From contig JAKFXJ010000108.1 in assembly GCA_021731425.1 (NCBI GenBank), forward strand, positions 1 to 6,327: DNA of 6,327 nt. The letters run 5' to 3'. The notes under the pieces were generated by a model. That model made no database searches and had not been told where the DNA came from. It saw only the letters and a program-made list of their open reading frames with translations. This stretch comes from Limnohabitans sp. GTDB lineage: Bacteria > Pseudomonadota > Gammaproteobacteria > Burkholderiales > Burkholderiaceae_C. This document shows, one piece after another, positions 5,962-6,327 of the stretch; position 1 is the stretch's first letter; each line of letters starts with the position of its first letter. The translations under genes and the position numbers were made by a program.

Positions 5962-6327
5962 CTGAATACTCCCTGGAAGCTGCAGCCTGTCAGCCGTCGT
6001 GTGTTGAATGGGGCGTGCACGCTCGGCCTGTTGCTGGCCCTGTGGGGTTGTTCAGGTGAACGTGCGCCCGAATCTTCCTTTGTTTTGCTCGACGGCAGCA
6101 CCGTCAGCACGCAGCAATTGCAAGGAAAAGTATCTTTGGTCAATTTCTGGGCCACCAGCTGCACATCCTGTGTGGCTGAAATGCCCGAGTTGATTGCCAC
6201 TTACAACAAGTTCAAGGATCGGGGCTACGAAACCGTGGCTGTGGCCATGAGTTACGACCCACCCAGTTACGTGGTCAATTTTGCACAGACGCGGCAATTG
6301 CCCTTCAAAGTGGCGATCGACAACACC
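5950..6327 (+). CDS. TlpA-family thiol-disulfide oxidoreductase, lipoprotein, cut by window edge
   Basis: N-terminal 126 codons of a thioredoxin-fold protein of the TlpA/ResA type; the frame is open to the right edge, so the cis-proline loop and C-terminus are missing. The active site is NFWATSCTSCVAEMP, with redox cysteines Cys71 and Cys74 (CTSC rather than the common CGPC). Before it lies a short strand VLLDGSTVSTQQLQGK typical of the AhpC/TSA-Redoxin group. The N-terminus carries SRRVLNG, a hydrophobic run and a lipobox-like LWGC with Cys34, so it is predicted to be anchored in the envelope facing the periplasm, where it would reduce or exchange disulfides. The start is the ATG at 5950; the nearest purine-rich site is weak and distant, and GTG 6001 or TTG 6004 are in-frame alternatives that would lose the two arginines. 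Substrate unknown. Confidence 0.9.
   Translation, partial: MKNHLNTPWKLQPVSRRVLNGACTLGLLLALWGCSGERAPESSFVLLDGSTVSTQQLQGKVSLVNFWATSCTSCVAEMPELIATYNKFKDRGYETVAVAMSYDPPSYVVNFAQTRQLPFKVAIDNT
5969..5973 (-). promoter_or_regulatory. Ribosome binding site deciding a GTG start
   Basis: GGGAG on the minus strand ends 7 nt before the GTG at 5961. It favours this GTG over the internal ATG at 5925 for the DUF4197 gene. The site lies within the first codons of the divergent TlpA-like gene. Confidence 0.6.

Overview
The window looks like a piece of chromosome from a betaproteobacterium, probably order Burkholderiales and near the family Comamonadaceae. This rests on the GC-rich, tightly packed coding, on the gene set (a mannose-family EIIA next to HPr and Enzyme I, with no sugar-specific EIIB or EIIC in the window) and on protein style. 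The genus cannot be fixed from this sequence alone. All of the window is explained by nine protein genes, two of them cut by the window ends. I see no RNA genes, insertion sequences, CRISPR arrays or phage genes.

Left block (1-3189, all on the minus strand, transcribed from 3189 towards 1): a small predicted lipoprotein, a 12-helix major facilitator transporter, a mannose-type PTS EIIA, HPr (ptsH) and the N-terminal part of Enzyme I (ptsI, cut by the left edge). The junctions are a 4-nt ATGA overlap, a 12-nt gap, a 32-nt overlap and a 3-nt gap, so the five genes could be one transcription unit. EI, HPr and EIIA form a phosphate relay PEP -> EI (His206) -> HPr (His15) -> EIIA (His9). Such incomplete systems are generally thought to regulate rather than import sugar.

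Middle block (3243-5215, plus strand): a CaiB/BaiF family III CoA-transferase with its catalytic Asp178, followed with a 1-nt TGATG overlap by an alpha/beta hydrolase (Ser77, His224). They are almost certainly co-translated and probably serve one small catabolic step with an unknown acid or acyl-CoA substrate. This pair is divergent from the left block across only 53 bp.

Right block (5263-6327): a DUF4197 exported protein on the minus strand, convergent with the hydrolase, and a divergent TlpA-like thioredoxin-fold lipoprotein cut by the right edge. The predicted 5' ends of these two genes overlap by 12 bp, which is unusual for divergent genes.

No previously undescribed system is evident. 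The most useful leads are the linkage of the PTS relay to an MFS transporter and a lipoprotein, the coupled CoA-transferase/hydrolase pair whose hydrolase lacks an obvious triad acid, and the overlapping divergent starts at 5950-5961.
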